From: Siderastrea radians
Lineage: Eukaryota > Cnidaria > Anthozoa > Scleractinia > Rhizangiidae
Reading direction: 5' to 3'
DNA length: 64,000 bases
NCBI GenBank assembly: GCA_964017195.1
Contig: OZ024890.1
Span: 20,345,701 to 20,409,700, forward strand
Shown: positions 33,102-46,400 of the stretch, in pieces
Layout: the number at the start of each line of letters is the position of its first letter
How positions within the stretch are numbered: position 1 is the stretch's first letter
Program-made: the position numbers and the translations under genes
Notes under the pieces: model-generated
Databases searched by the model: none
Seen by the model: the letters and a program-made list of their open reading frames with translations, nothing else
Told to the model about the DNA's origin: nothing

Positions 33102-33636
33102 TACCGTACCCAAATTCGTCCTAAGACCCGGCGATATTTTTCAGTTACCGTGATCAGTCAGGAGTTCTTGTCATGTAGCGCGTGAACTGTGAGAAGAATA
33201 GTGCGTCAATACTCTTCTCTAACTCCTCATCTGTCATTTTTATAATTCTTTTGTTTGGAGTTTCATTTTCGGAATCTTGGAAGTCCAAATTAAGAGAGAA
33301 ATCTGAAAAATGCGGCTCCATTTTGAAGTGAAAAAGTTCAAGCGCTGTCTGTAAACATGCACGCGAGCGCCAGCCAGTGTAGCCGCGTCCAATTTTGCCG
33401 CGAAATTGAATTTTTTTTTCTTTGTTAGCGTTAAAAAATTCTCATTTAACAAATGTAATAGTTTTGCGTTTCGTTGTATTTCTGTTGCAATTTTCATCTC
33501 TAAAGTCTGCAAAAAAGTGCGAGTTTTAGAAACTGTCCATGATATCGTAGGATATCAGGTCAGTGACTTGATATCGTAGAAAATCATGACAGTAAACAAG
33601 GCTTCTGATTGGCTAATTCACAATTTGGGTACGGTA
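33102..33636. mobile_element. TIR element with TACCGTACCCAAATT ends
   Basis: A perfect 15-base inverted repeat closes this 535-bp segment. The minus-strand open frame inside (33240-33512) has no known domain. It directly abuts the foldback element on its left. Confidence 0.65.
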
Positions 33637-35315
33637 AAGAATACAAACCGGCAGTACATGCAAAAACTGGAGTATTTTCTTTTTCCAAAATCACAATGTA
33701 CACCCCTTTTGCATTAGACCCTTCAATTATTTTGAATATGGCCTTGAAAACCAATTCTTAATGTGACAACTGCTAGGAGATATGTTTGCTTTTGTAAAAT
33801 TTCTCTGAAATCACATACTTAGGTCTTTCTTCAACACACCCCTTCAGTTGTCACCTGTAACAGCTGGATTGCCCTGTTTCCACTTACTCCATTCTCCATT
33901 CATCCTGGCAATGTGTGTGCGAATCGCTCTAGTTTTTGTTGGTTTCATGAAAAAAACGTATAAACCATACATTTTTTGGCAGCTTAATAATTCCAGAAAA
34001 TGAATTTATATTCAAGAAGAGGCAGAAGTTTAACACGTTCGAAAAATGGGAAGGTTTTTTCACACGTACATGTCTTAATAGATTAGGTTCCACTCCCTCC
34101 AGAAACAAAGAAAACAAAACGATTAACACGGCATTCTCTTCTTGACACCTATGGCTAAAAAGCCGTGTCTCAGATTTTTGACAAGTGCGTTTGTTCTTCT
34201 TTTATTAGCAGATGAAGTCAGAGAAGAGAAATAAATTAGCACTTCGCGTGAAAAAAAGACCGCTTTAAAACAAAAAGAGATTAAATTTCGCAGAAATAGA
34301 AAAACTATCTGGCAACAATCTGGCCAAATTTCAGCCAAATTGGTTGTGCAGCTGTGGACTTGTAGTTTAAAACGTACGTACAACTCGCCTGAAAATTTGG
34401 CCTGCAGAAAAAAAGGAAAAATATGTATTTCTGTGGCGTCTTGCCAGTAATGAGATTATGACACCTAAATGTTCGGTGAGTTCTATTTTGATCGATACCA
34501 GAGAGGGATCAGCTTGCTCAAACAATAGAACTTTGACAGGTAACATGTAATGATAAATCTTACACGGCGAGCGGCAGAAACTAATTTACTCACCGCTCTT
34601 GGATGTGAGAAAACATTAGCCATTTTCGTTTTGTTTATGAAATGTTTTCCTTATTACAATCGGTATTTCATGTAACAATTAAAATGTGTTATGAATATTT
34701 CCTGAAATGCTGACCAGGTTGATAAAGATGCCAAAAATCGCGGCAAAATCCAGGGAAATTATCGACGCAACCACTTAAAATGAACCTTGATCGCTCTCTG
34801 CCAAACCACTGCCCATTCTTTGTGCGGGTCTTTGTTTTCCTTCATTCTTGGTTCGGAAGACAAAAACAGACACCGGTTTCTTAATGATACATTTAGGTGA
34901 AAGAAAACTCTCCTTACTTCCTAAAAAAACTTCTATATACTATAAACCACTTCATAAGAATCGCTTAAAATGTGAGAGCAACCAGCGCGCGCTTTCAATT
35001 TCATGTGATCAAGTTAATCAGGTGTGATAGAACTTGTCAGCGATCAATTACCATAATTAAAAAGGAAAAATCTTTTACTCCCAATAACTCTCCACTGAGC
35101 CATTATTCTCTTATAATTTTTTGTTTGAAAGAAAGCTCTTGAAGAGATTTACCTGAGCATGTAAAAATCTCATTTATGAAAAAATGACAATTTTTTTCCG
35201 TGGCTGATACCTCAAAGAAATTGCGATTAAGCCTGAAAAAAAATGCAATTTCTTTAATTGTGTACATCACTGCAAGGATCATTCTTCATTCGATTTCACT
35301 TCTGCAGTTAATAAT
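33637..35315. other. Intergenic, nothing recognised
   Basis: AT-rich sequence with only short, unrelated open frames on both strands. Confidence 0.45.
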
Positions 35316-36052
35316 TACCGTATTTTCTCGATTAAACGCCAGACCCCGAATAGATGCCAGGTTCAAATAAACGCCGGGCTTACAGGACCGAGTTTAAAAT
35401 AAAGGCCCGCGGCGTTTATTCAGGCTCCTGGCGTTTCTTCGAGGTGGGTATATTTAACCAGGATCATGTGTCGTAACCGCATACTAGTTCTCTTTGTACC
35501 ATTAAATTTGAATTTATACACTGATATTCAAACCAAACTACCTTTTTTAAAAGTACTTTTTAATAAAACAGATGCAACAAACGATGCATCAGCTATCCTG
35601 TCAATCTCTTTTAAATCGTGTTAACTTTTCTGTGGGCTTGTCCATCAAGCGAGGATCATCTTGAGGGTCTCTCGACCAGCATTTCTTCAGCAGTTCCTTG
35701 AATCGTTCCATAATTTTGCCTTTCTCAGAACTGATGGAGCAGGAACCTTGCCACCACCTTGTTCTAAATGGCCTGCACAGTACGTTTGCTGTCAAGCAGT
35801 TACCGATATACTTAATCTGTGTTTCACGAAGAAACATAACGTTGAGAAGAGTTCAATCACTGTTCCTGTCAGTGATGTTTTTTATATAAATACCCACTTA
35901 CTTTTTGTTAAAATTTGGTTCCTGGTTCAATAAACCCCCAGTGCTGATATTAAAAAATGGATGGCCGAAGAATGCATTTAATAAATAAATGCCGGGTTAC
36001 AAAGCCGAGTTTAAAATAAACACCCCAGGCGTTTAATTAAGAAAATACGGTA
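35316..36052. mobile_element. TIR element with TACCGTATTTTCTCGA ends (E)
   Basis: The left end TACCGTATTTTCTCGATTAA pairs with the complement of TTAATTAAGAAAATACGGTA. The subterminal AAACGCC/GGCGTTT motifs resemble the GCGCC blocks of element D, so the two belong to one broad family. The minus-strand frame at 35601-35837 (GKIMERFKELLKKCW) is short and I cannot assign it. Confidence 0.7.
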
Positions 36053-36761
36053 TATGATTTATCATATATTCATTTTCATCTCGTAAGAGAATGTATTAAC
36101 ACAACATGCTAGACTGAGAACTTTTTCAAATGGAAGTTGGTAGCTGAGGGAAATGAATGGCTACTAAGGAGCTGTTGCTGAGACGGATGCACCTGCAGTT
36201 TGTTCGCTTTAGCCATGTGAACAGTCAAGCCACTGTATTAATTAGTTCTTGTTTTGTTTGTGTGTTCCATTTTAAATTACAACGAAGAATAAAACGAAAA
36301 TATTAATTGCAATTTATACTGTATAATATTATTTTTGAAAATAAAATATTTTTGTTAAGAGTTATCTGTATTTTGACAGTATCAGTAGCCTCAATCGCTA
36401 CCTGAGATAGTAATTTTTTATTAGGCTATATTTTTGATTGGGAAATGTGCTTTCAGAATAATCTCTGAAACAAATAAAAATAATTATTTCACGAAATTGT
36501 TAGAAGTTAGAAGCCAGATTTTTGTTGGAAAATGTTGTTGCCCAGCACTGAACAAACTACAGTTGCAAAAGAATGGAAGAATTTCTCTTTCCAGCTAATT
36601 ACATGTAATCCTTGACTGAACTACAAGGTGTTAACATAGCTCAGCTGACCATTTTATCTTGTGAACATGGATTTATCTGACTGCCCCAAAAGATTTATAC
36701 TACTGCAAGGTTCTACTGATGTAATTCTGATAGAAAACAATGTTGTGATCTCATATGTGTC

Positions 36762-36848
36762 TAGCCTGTGCACAGACTTCTCCTATTTCCTTTGCTTCAT
36801 GCAGAAAAAGGGAAGCAAAGGAAATAGGAGCTGACTGCGTGCAGGCTG
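36762..36848. mobile_element. 87-bp MULE-like MITE with 9-bp target duplication
   Basis: TAGCCTGTGCACAGACTTCT at the left is largely complemented at the right end (GACTGCGTGCAGGCTG). The arms carry CTCCTATTTCCTTTGC and its complement. ATATGTGTC at 36753-36761 and ATATGTGTA at 36849-36857 flank it, a 9-base duplication with one mismatch. Nine-base duplications are the Mutator hallmark. Confidence 0.7.
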
Positions 36849-37379
36849 ATATGTGTAGGGCCAATTCAACTGGTCTGATAAACGACTGATCAACTGAGTT
36901 GGACAAAAAAAATTTTTATTTCAGATCTTGGCATCTTGACCAAGTGTACCCCATCACAGCCCTCCCATTCAGTCAAAACATATCCTCAAGTGGTGTAAAA
37001 TGTCTCAAGAGTGATCATCATAAACTCTCGCACTTTGCCTCCACGATATTAGCGGGAAGCCGAAAAATGTCCCTTTGTTTTTGAAGCTTTCTTGGGTCTT
37101 GTTGCTGCTGTCTCTAAAAAATACTATCTCTCTGTTTCACACAAATAATTACCAGCTATTTTTACCCATTTTAATAAATGAAATGAATTTTTTTCCTTTT
37201 CCTCTAGAGAGAAATTGACTTAACTTGTCCGAGATATTTTTTCCAAAAGACTTTTCATTCAATTTTCCCTGTTGTTTCCCATTTTTCTCTTTTCTTCAGC
37301 CCTAAAAGCGCCGCCAAAGACTGGGTCCAACTTAAGCTATCACGTGACAGAATTGGCCTCCGGGGCGCTCAGTTTCAAA

Positions 37380-37410
37380 TCGATCGCATTTGTGAACGGT
37401 TCGAAGTTGG
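37380..37410 (+). promoter_or_regulatory. Myb/CHR-like site upstream of anillin
   Basis: AACGG at 37395-37399 (Myb-type) is joined to TTCGAA at 37400-37405, a variant of the CHR cell-cycle element. It lies 86 bases before the anillin ATG. A TTTCAAA (TTTGAAA in reverse) lies about 30 bases further upstream. Human ANLN is a cell-cycle gene of the DREAM/MuvB class, so the motif makes sense, but it is a short match. Confidence 0.35.
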
Positions 37411-37490
37411 ACAGTACAAAACAAATTTTAAATCAAGAACTTTATTTTTAACGACAAGGTCATCCTTATGGTTTAGCTTTTCGAACGAGA

Positions 37491-40400
37491 ATGGATCCCT
37501 TTACCCAGGTAAGTAATTATTTGTATAAATTTCCCTGCGCCTATGAAAACGCAAAGAAATTCGAGCGAGTTGTTGTTCGCCGTCGTTAGAAATTATAGAA
37601 ATTGTTTTACACCCTGTTGGGTTTTTCGCTAACTGCCTTTCGTATTTTGGTTAACGAGTGATTTGAATACTTTATCCTCTTATAACTTGGGAACTAGGGT
37701 GAACATAAAATCGATTTAATATTTTTGTCAGTGAATAGCGCGAACAGATGCATGTTATCACAGTACTCCGTTTCGCTGAAAATCAAGTTAAACTTGCAGA
37801 TGCAATATTTCGATCTCGATCCACGTACTTGAGAGGTCAACGGATTTCAAAATGTACTTATTGTACAAGGGATTGAAACGAAGATCAAAACAAATTCAAT
37901 ATGTGATCTTTCTTTCTTGAGCTCGGCTTTCGCGTTTACTTTGAGTGAGGTCGACTGAAGACATTGCATGGTATAGCTCATGTTTAGTATCACACGTGAT
38001 GTGCGAAAATTAACCGCACATTCCTTTCGTTCCAGTTTTGACGAAATTAGCCGATTGTTATCGAAAAAGTAACGGTCAATTCCGCCTCAACTTTGAAAAA
38101 AATTATTGCATCTTGTTTTCGAATAAATAGTGATCCTTTAAATCTTAGGAACATACTGAAAGAGAACTGACTTTTGATTGTCTGACTTTACTAAATTAAA
38201 TTTGCTTTTGAGCTTGTTGTAAGTTTTTTTTTTTCTGCGTGGTCCTACTTTATATGAAGAGGCCTTGGCCGTTTGAGAGCCGATTAAGGTTTAACTACTT
38301 AACCAGGAGAGTTTTAATCATGTCCGTAGACGTTTTCATGCATCACAGTTTGAGACTGGCCTGAAAACAAACATGCAGTCTAAACAAATTATACTACACT
38401 TATTTAAATTTAATTTGTGGGCATTTAGCATTGATTACCTTAATTGATACTGTTTTGACCTACTGTCCACCCAGCAACTGCGATAACTTTTTGCTTTTTG
38501 TGTTATTTTAAATTTTTGCAGAAATTATTAGCAAGAACTCAAGCAAGAAAGGATCAGCTTGTTAAAAAGCGTGAAGAGTTAGAGGCATGTAGAGCCAACA
38601 GAAATTCACCAATCAAAGACCGCTCACGCCGTCCTCTGTCAGAAGACAACACTGACAGTGGATCAGTGGATGTTGGTACAGATGACATCAAGAGACGTCG
38701 AATTGGTAGCGATGATAATGGCAAGAGCAATTCTGTAAAATCCCTAAATCCCGGGGAAATTGATGTAAACAGCCCTTCTGTTCAGGTACCTACTTGTGCA
38801 AACATTTCATTCTTATAACATGAGCATGTTCTCATTCAATATAAGCAGAACCAAGTGAAAGATATGTAACTGCTTGACAACCAATTTCTGAACAACGGTG
38901 GTTGAAAGGAGTGTTCAGTAATCTTGCTTTATTGTAAACAAAAGATGAAGAGTAAGTTAGGTACTTGTCTATTCAGTGTGTCTATTCTGAGTCCTCAAGC
39001 TAAGTTACCTAAGCTAGGTTCTTTGACATACAGGCATTTGTAGGTAGGCACTGAAAATGGGGTGACTCAACAAGACCCTAAGGTGTTGTCTGGTTAGAAG
39101 CTTGGACAGACACTGTCCTGCGTACTGTTGCAATCAGAATTAATGAGATTCATTGCCCGCTACCAGATGGTGCCATTCAAGTTGACATTGGAAATTGATA
39201 AAGTTTTTTTTTTTTTTTCACCTTTCAGGCTCGTAAAGAGAGACTGTTAAAGATGCAACAGAAGGATCAGGAAAATGGAGTAACCCCTAAGAAACACTGG
39301 AAAGCAACATTGACTCAAGGAGTTGATGATGCCAGCAGTCCCAGTGTAGCATCAAGGTCTGCTGCATTTGAAACAAAAACAAAAGATGAGCAAAAGGTGA
39401 GCACTGCACTGTAATCAGAACTAGATCCTTGTTAAAATCTTTACGTAATGTAAGGCTGTTAATGTGAGTCGGTAGTCTGTCTGCCAAACGTCATAGTGAC
39501 TGAAAATCAAGTATCTAGATCAGTGACTAAATGACCAATTTGCGGGTTCCAGAAAACATCCATACCCACCCCGTGGATGGTCACTGGAAATTCCGAGGGG
39601 TTTCCCGGCGGCGTTTGGGCTCAAAGTCCAAAATTTTTAAGGGAAAATTTGAAGCTGAACTGCAATTTCCTGAGGGGTGGGAGTTCAAAGTAAACAACCA
39701 TCCATGAGGGAGGTATGGATATATTCTGGAACCACACAACAAGAGTGCCTAGTTAGAGTGATTACTAGTTAACAGTGATTACTTCATGCTTAAATCATCA
39801 GCACTTGTACAGCCTCAGACTTACGACTGTTCATTATGTACAATTGTTTTAACAGGAGAATGCCAAGGATAAAAGACCTTGTGAGCTCCAGTCAAACCAT
39901 ACCCCTGGAAAACTAGCTGAGTCACGAAGTGTGTTTGAGAACGCTTCAGTGCAAAGCAAAGTTAACAACAAAAAAGAAAAATTCTTTGCTCCTCCTAAGC
40001 CCCCACGGGTTGCTGCTCCAGAAATTAATCCTGAGGAGGACCAGCCAAAAGATGAGCAGCAAGCAACAAAGAGAAAAGCTCCTTCTCCCCCTAGGGAGAA
40101 ATGTGGCAGCACAGAGATGAAAAATGACAGCAAACCTGTGGATGATAAACCAACATCTGTGATTAAGAGGAAAGCTCCAGAACCCCCCAGTCACGATAAA
40201 AACAAGGTCAACATTAAAACCAGTGAGTCTGCTAGTTGGATGGAATGTGAGCAAGGAGAGATCAAAGCAAGAATTGCTTCGTCACGAAATACATCCACTG
40301 AGGAGGTCGATGGAAGCACGGCTCCAGTTCCTGCAAAGAGGGAAAGGAAAGGTAGTGTTGAGCAGTTAGATGGAATCAGCACCATTAAAGGTGACCAGCC

Positions 40401-43400
40401 CACTCCTACACCTCGCAGAAAAGGACAAAGTTCAATTGAAGCAAATAACATTACAACAGTAGAAAATGTCAGTGGATCTGAGAATGAGCCAGAGAGAGCA
40501 GAGGCAAATACCACAGTAACAATCGTAGCAACTCCCATTGATGATCACAAGAATACATCCAAGACGGATAAGACAAAGCAGAGACCTCAAGAAGAACCAT
40601 GCATCATCCAGGCCTGTGTGGTTGAAGAAAGCACTCCAGAGATTACTGCAAAGAGTGTAAGCAGTAAGAACACAGTCACAGTCCAGGCAGTTTCTTGCAG
40701 TGGCTCAGAAGTAAAAAGTAAGTCACGTAAATCAGAGAGAACAAAGGTCACTAGTGTGGATGAGACTGAGAAACACCCCAGGAAAGCAAATAAAGCTGAG
40801 AAGAATTCTGATGGCATGATTACAGCTGTTCCAACAAAAAGGAACCCCCCAAGTTCATCAAGGAAAACAAGAGAGTCGACAAAGAAAGAAGAATTTGCTT
40901 TCAAGGTTCCCAAGCAGCCTGCTGCCAGGGACAACTGTCATTTTGATCTGAATGAAACTGTCAACCTAAATGATGTTAACATTCATGAAATGACATTCAA
41001 TTTTGACTTTAGCCAGTTTGACCAGGAGCTGGAAAAAGAGAAAGATAGTATATTTGTGAGCTATGAAGAAAAGTGCAAACAGGTTTGTATGATTTGTCAG
41101 CTGCCATTCTGGACTTACCATGAAAGTTTCTTACTGTCAAATTCCGCTGTCTATACTTGTTGGGTTGGGTTAGTTTGGGCCCGCTGGACATTACCCCCTG
41201 AAGCTAAATACCCACCTTGCAACAGCACAGGCATGAGACCCCTCCTCAGCATGGCACCATGCTTGGCATCTGTTAAGTGTATCGGTTCAGTGTGTTTTAT
41301 CCAATGCTTGCGAGCACCTCTCTCCTCCTCCAGAGAGGCCTCCTGTAGCCACACCCTGACTGCACGCTTGGGAAAAATGCACGAAGGCTGGATAGAGAAG
41401 AAAAAGGTGAAACACACGGGGAACTCTGCACCCCCATTTTCTCTTTCAGTGTTGTTTACTAATAGGAGCCTCTGTGGAGGAGCAAGTTGCCAGCACTGTA
41501 CATTCACTGCCCAACTTCACCTGCTAGAGTATTGTGTTAACCTGTGATCAGACCCAGAATTTAAGTAGCACTCATATTCTTTTACATGACTCACTAATTT
41601 TGTGTTTCCTGTGGGAATGGTTTACCGAAAAGCAAAACAAAACTAGGAGCTAGGTCACAGGTTAGATTTTGTTTTCTAAGTCTGCAGACTTTAAATTGCA
41701 TGGCCACCCAAAAGAATTTTATTTAGTGTGTTAACATAGGAGGCTTCTCAAGAAGTCTTGCACAAAACATGGATTATTAACTAAGTCTAATGCTAACAAG
41801 GATACTTACCTTGCATTATTTCAGTTGGAAAAAGAACGGAAAAGAGAAGAAAAGACGAGAAAGAATAGTACCTCAGCCAGCCTTGATCCCAGGCCCTATT
41901 CAGTCTCTTCCGAGTGCGACCGGGAGGAAAGAGGCACTTTCCAGTCTGGGTACAATGATAAGTCCAGTGAACAGTATGCCACCAAAACAGTGCACAAGCC
42001 TAAGCCAGCAGTGCCGCAGAGACCAACAAGAACACAGGACACTATCAAAGTGAGTTCAACTTGATTCTCTCACTTTTACACCTCAACTTACAAGTTTGGA
42101 GCCATTGTAAGGGAAGGCATAATATGTGAGCAGCGGGGGGGGGGGGGAGGGCACCTAAATGCTTTGTCACTATTTATAGTGCCCCACAGTGTTCTAGCTC
42201 AAGACCAAAAAATAACTATTGGAAGAAATTTGACTTTTTTGTTTTGCACCCATCTTTCCCCAAAATTGCCTTGACACAGCAGGGTTCAACAAATGGGCAT
42301 CCATCGATCTATGTGGGACATAGAAGTTAATTTTATGAATTTCTTGTTTTGGCAAGTAGTGTTTCATGCTCACTTTACCTGAGGGACAAGCTCTGCACCA
42401 CAAAAGATTTTTTACCTGAGTGAGCAGGGAACTGAGTATTCCCACCAGGGAATTACAGTGCATTAGTACACGTGGCTTGCCCAGAGGTCAAACTGGAATT
42501 TGACTTTTCTTTGTGCACAATGCACATTTCTTTTTCTACAAACAGATGCTGCTTGAGGAGGCTGCATACCAGCAGAATATTGTCCTCCAGGCAAGTCAAG
42601 CTCTAAATCTCTGTGTCACAAATGACATCACCTTTAGAGGCTCCACAGAGGAGATTGAAGCTGAAAGAGTTCTTCTGCTTGCAAGTAAGTTAAGTTCAGC
42701 TATTCCTCATCAGGCCTAATCAAACCAGGGCATCGGTGCTGCAGCTGATAATTGTTGCCGAGCCCTAGATTGGTGACAAAATTTTTGTCAGTCCATTTTA
42801 CAGACTGGTGAAAAGACTTGTTCTTGCAACATCATATAGAATGCATAATCACCATAAAATGCATATGCACTGATTTGTGATTAGGTGAACACAGGACAGC
42901 ATGCTTAGATGAAGTCCAAAAACTAAAGACTGGATCCACGGAGGGTGTACCAGAATTTATTGGAGGGAACTCAAGTTCTGCAGCACCATCATGCATAGCA
43001 ACTCTTTCACTAACAGGTGTAGTATTTCTCTTTCTCCTGACGGATCCTAGCATGAGAAAACAGCCAACGTTTCACAAGGTCGCCACTTGAGCCCTGGCAA
43101 AACGACGTCTGAGTAACGAGCGCAGAAATTCTATACTGATGACGCGTCACCACCCAGATCTAGGTAGTGCTTCTGATTGATTGGTTGAAACAAAATTCTC
43201 TCACATTTCAACCACTCAGAAGCACCTACCTAGATCTGGGTAGTGATGCGTCATCAGTATAGAATTTCTGCGCTCGTTACTCAGACGTCGTTTTGCGAGG
43301 GTTCAAGTGGCGACCTTGCGAAATGTCGGCTGTTTTCTCAGGCTAGATGGATCCACCACTAAATATTTTTTAAATAATCTTATAATTAATTAACTATGTT

Positions 43401-46400
43401 TAGCTCAATTAAACAAATCATTGACAAGATAAAAAACCTAATTTGTGAGTTACAGTATTACTCCCCTTTGCCATCAGGTGCTTGGTAAAACTGACAATAA
43501 GAATTTTGTCAGACAAAAAATCTCCCTTTTCTGGTATTTTATATCTATTTGTTTTATTTATTTATATTTATTTATTTAATATTTTTATAAATAATTTATA
43601 TTTTTTCAGTTCACATGATCTTTCTTGCTTTATTTTTGCAGGACTCAAGATTATACTTCGGCAAGATTTTATGGATGTGTTGAGAGTGGGTATCAGAAGT
43701 GGTGAGTAAACCACAGGTGATTTGTAAGTAATCACTTTTTGTCAGCGTATGTCTTGAGTTCCATTTCACCATGGATGTTTGACAGATTACATGCAAGAAA
43801 CACTGGAAACTAATGCAATGATAAGCTCAAACTGAATTTCAAAAACATCATTGCATCTGCACATGCGCACAGCTTGGTTAAACCAACCTGCAGGATGACA
43901 AGGGAACAAGAGTCGTCAGTCTCCAAATCTCCTGCCCAGTGCACTGAGAATGATGAGCTAAATTTTATGCAAACTTACAGTGACCACAGGAATGGCAAAC
44001 TTAGGTGTTTGAATGTACATGTAATCATGTTAAATAAATGTAAAATGCTCTTTCTTTCTTGACAGATCTTGGTGTGTTCCACTTTGTCTGTGTTATTCAA
44101 CATGGCCCTCACGAGTTCTACTGCACCAGAGTTTTGTCAACTAATGATGCTACTGAAGGCAACTTCTTGTTGTTCCCTGAAAAATTCACTTTGTAAGTCA
44201 ATGTTCCAGCCTGTTTGGCTCGTTACGTTTTTAGTTCAGTGTAAAAAGATACCTCCACCTCATGTTTAACTCCTCAAGTAGTTCTTAATGTTGAGTCTGT
44301 CGGTGAAAACCTGTTAAGAGTGGCCATGCATTCAAAATGTATTTATCACCACTGTAAGTTACTTTAATTTATTTATTCTCTTCTTCATTTTCACAGAAAG
44401 GACATCAAGCCTGATTTTAACATTGCCATCAAGGTTTTCTGTATGGTGAGTGTTTGTGCATGTATACAACTTAAAACCCTGGATTTTTTTTACACACTGG
44501 AACTGTGCTTTAGATGATATTAATTTTTGATAATAATTATTATAAACTCCGATTGGCTCACCCCTCCGAGCCTGTTTGGAGGGCAGTATGTAACAGTTCT
44601 GTTTGTCTTTAATTTTTTAGAATGTTAAAAAGGCCATTGTCAATACAACAGCAACACCAAACAAGCACAAACTTTTCCAGTCACCAAAAGTTGTTAAGGG
44701 AATGTTTGCCGGGGTAAGGATTGTTGTGTGAATCTCAACAGTGTTCTAGCACTTTGAAATTAATGATAAAATTATTTTAAAAAATCTTGTTTTATATGCA
44801 GGAGTTCTTTCATTCAAATATCCATATTAAATCCACACCTTTAACACCAGGCACCATAACCTACTGTGTTTGCCATTAGCTAAAACAACTATGCAAGAAC
44901 TTTATCCTGGGTTTATTTGTTCCACCTTCTGAAAACTACAGGACTATCTTAAAAGTAAAATGAACAAGTGAATTGAAAACTAATGCAACCACAAGACAAC
45001 CAGTGTTCTCCCTAGTTTTCAGGGTAACAGGTAGGTGAGTTTTTTAGACCGGTAAAGCAGCTCTGTTGAAAATCCTTTTCTACGCTGGAGTTAAAGTGTC
45101 GTTATGAGACCCGAAATGTTGCCTGCACGACACTAGGCTCACATACGCTTCCAAACCATTGATGTTTGGGCTTCCTGTTACTGTATTAATGTACAGACAA
45201 ACGTCGGGAAGAAAACGCTTACAGGAACCTAAAAAACGTATGGAGAAATGCCTAGAAGATGAGACAAATTCCTTACAAAGGCACATTAACAAAGACCTTC
45301 AAGGAAAAGACAATACTAACAACACATTATGAACAAACCTGAACAAACCAGTGCACGGACAAATGTCGAGAAGTTAAGACTAATATCTCACGACAATGTT
45401 AACAACATCTTAATTAAGAATAGACGAACACACGGTCAAACGTCGAGAAGATAACAATATGATTTTTCGAATGTTCTAACATAAGGAGAAATGTCGACAG
45501 TCGGGAAGATGAGGGAAAAGACTATTATTTAACAAACTTTGAAACGTTGAGATAATAAGACTTTGTCTACTATCGTACAAATGCATGGACAATGAAAAAA
45601 ACTTACACTAAGACGTGGTACGTAGTACAACTGACATAAATCATTTCATAATTCAATCCGATTATAGATCCTTTCACAATCCAAAACTGTTGGATGTTTC
45701 TAATCCAGGCCTCAGTATGTGGTTCTTAAAACCGGTAACAAGGGATGCTACGGGTGGTAAATTTTACCGGTTATTGCCTGATAAGGAGAACACTGCACAA
45801 CAAACAAATGTGAAATTCTCAATCTTAAGCACATGGCGTTAAAAATTCTACACTGGGGATCCCCCTTGGACCGCATATCAATGTTATTTTTTTCTTCACT
45901 TGCAGAAACGTGGAACAGAAACTCCTTCTCCAGGTAGGTTTTTTTTTGGAAGGGGGGAAGACAGGAAACAAATAACAGCCTGTGATGAATGACAGAATGT
46001 GCATGATGCATGACAAAGTCTGATTGGTGATGAGTATTGTTTCTCATCACAGGAAAAAAGTCCGTATTGACAATCTGCCTCTTTTTTGTTAGATCTGACA
46101 AAGTATATGCATCAGGCCTTCTGTGAAGGAAACCTATGGGGAGAGACTACTGGCAGGTTGATCGGCTAGAGAAATTAAGGAGGGAAAGTCAGCCCGCTTA
46201 ATTAGCTGATCTAACTGTGTAAATTATAGCCAAGTTAACTACAAGGAAGCCCAGCTGAATTGACTTCACTTTAGTTACTAATTAAACACTCTCTTGGTTG
46301 ATACCTTTCAGCAACCCAAGTCTTGCCATCACCACAGACTGTGTTCAGATCTAGTAGCTTTTTGCTTGTTGGAGTGACACATATCAATCTTCCCATCATC

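Noticed and set aside
35601..35837. Transposase fragment in element E
   Set aside because: The 78-residue frame has charged helical sequence but no motif that I can assign with confidence.
41083..41547. Extension of anillin exon 4 to the stop at 41547
   Set aside because: The GTTTGT donor after 41082 and the in-frame acceptor at 41825 restore an anillin-like protein; the extension has no anillin similarity and is intron sequence.
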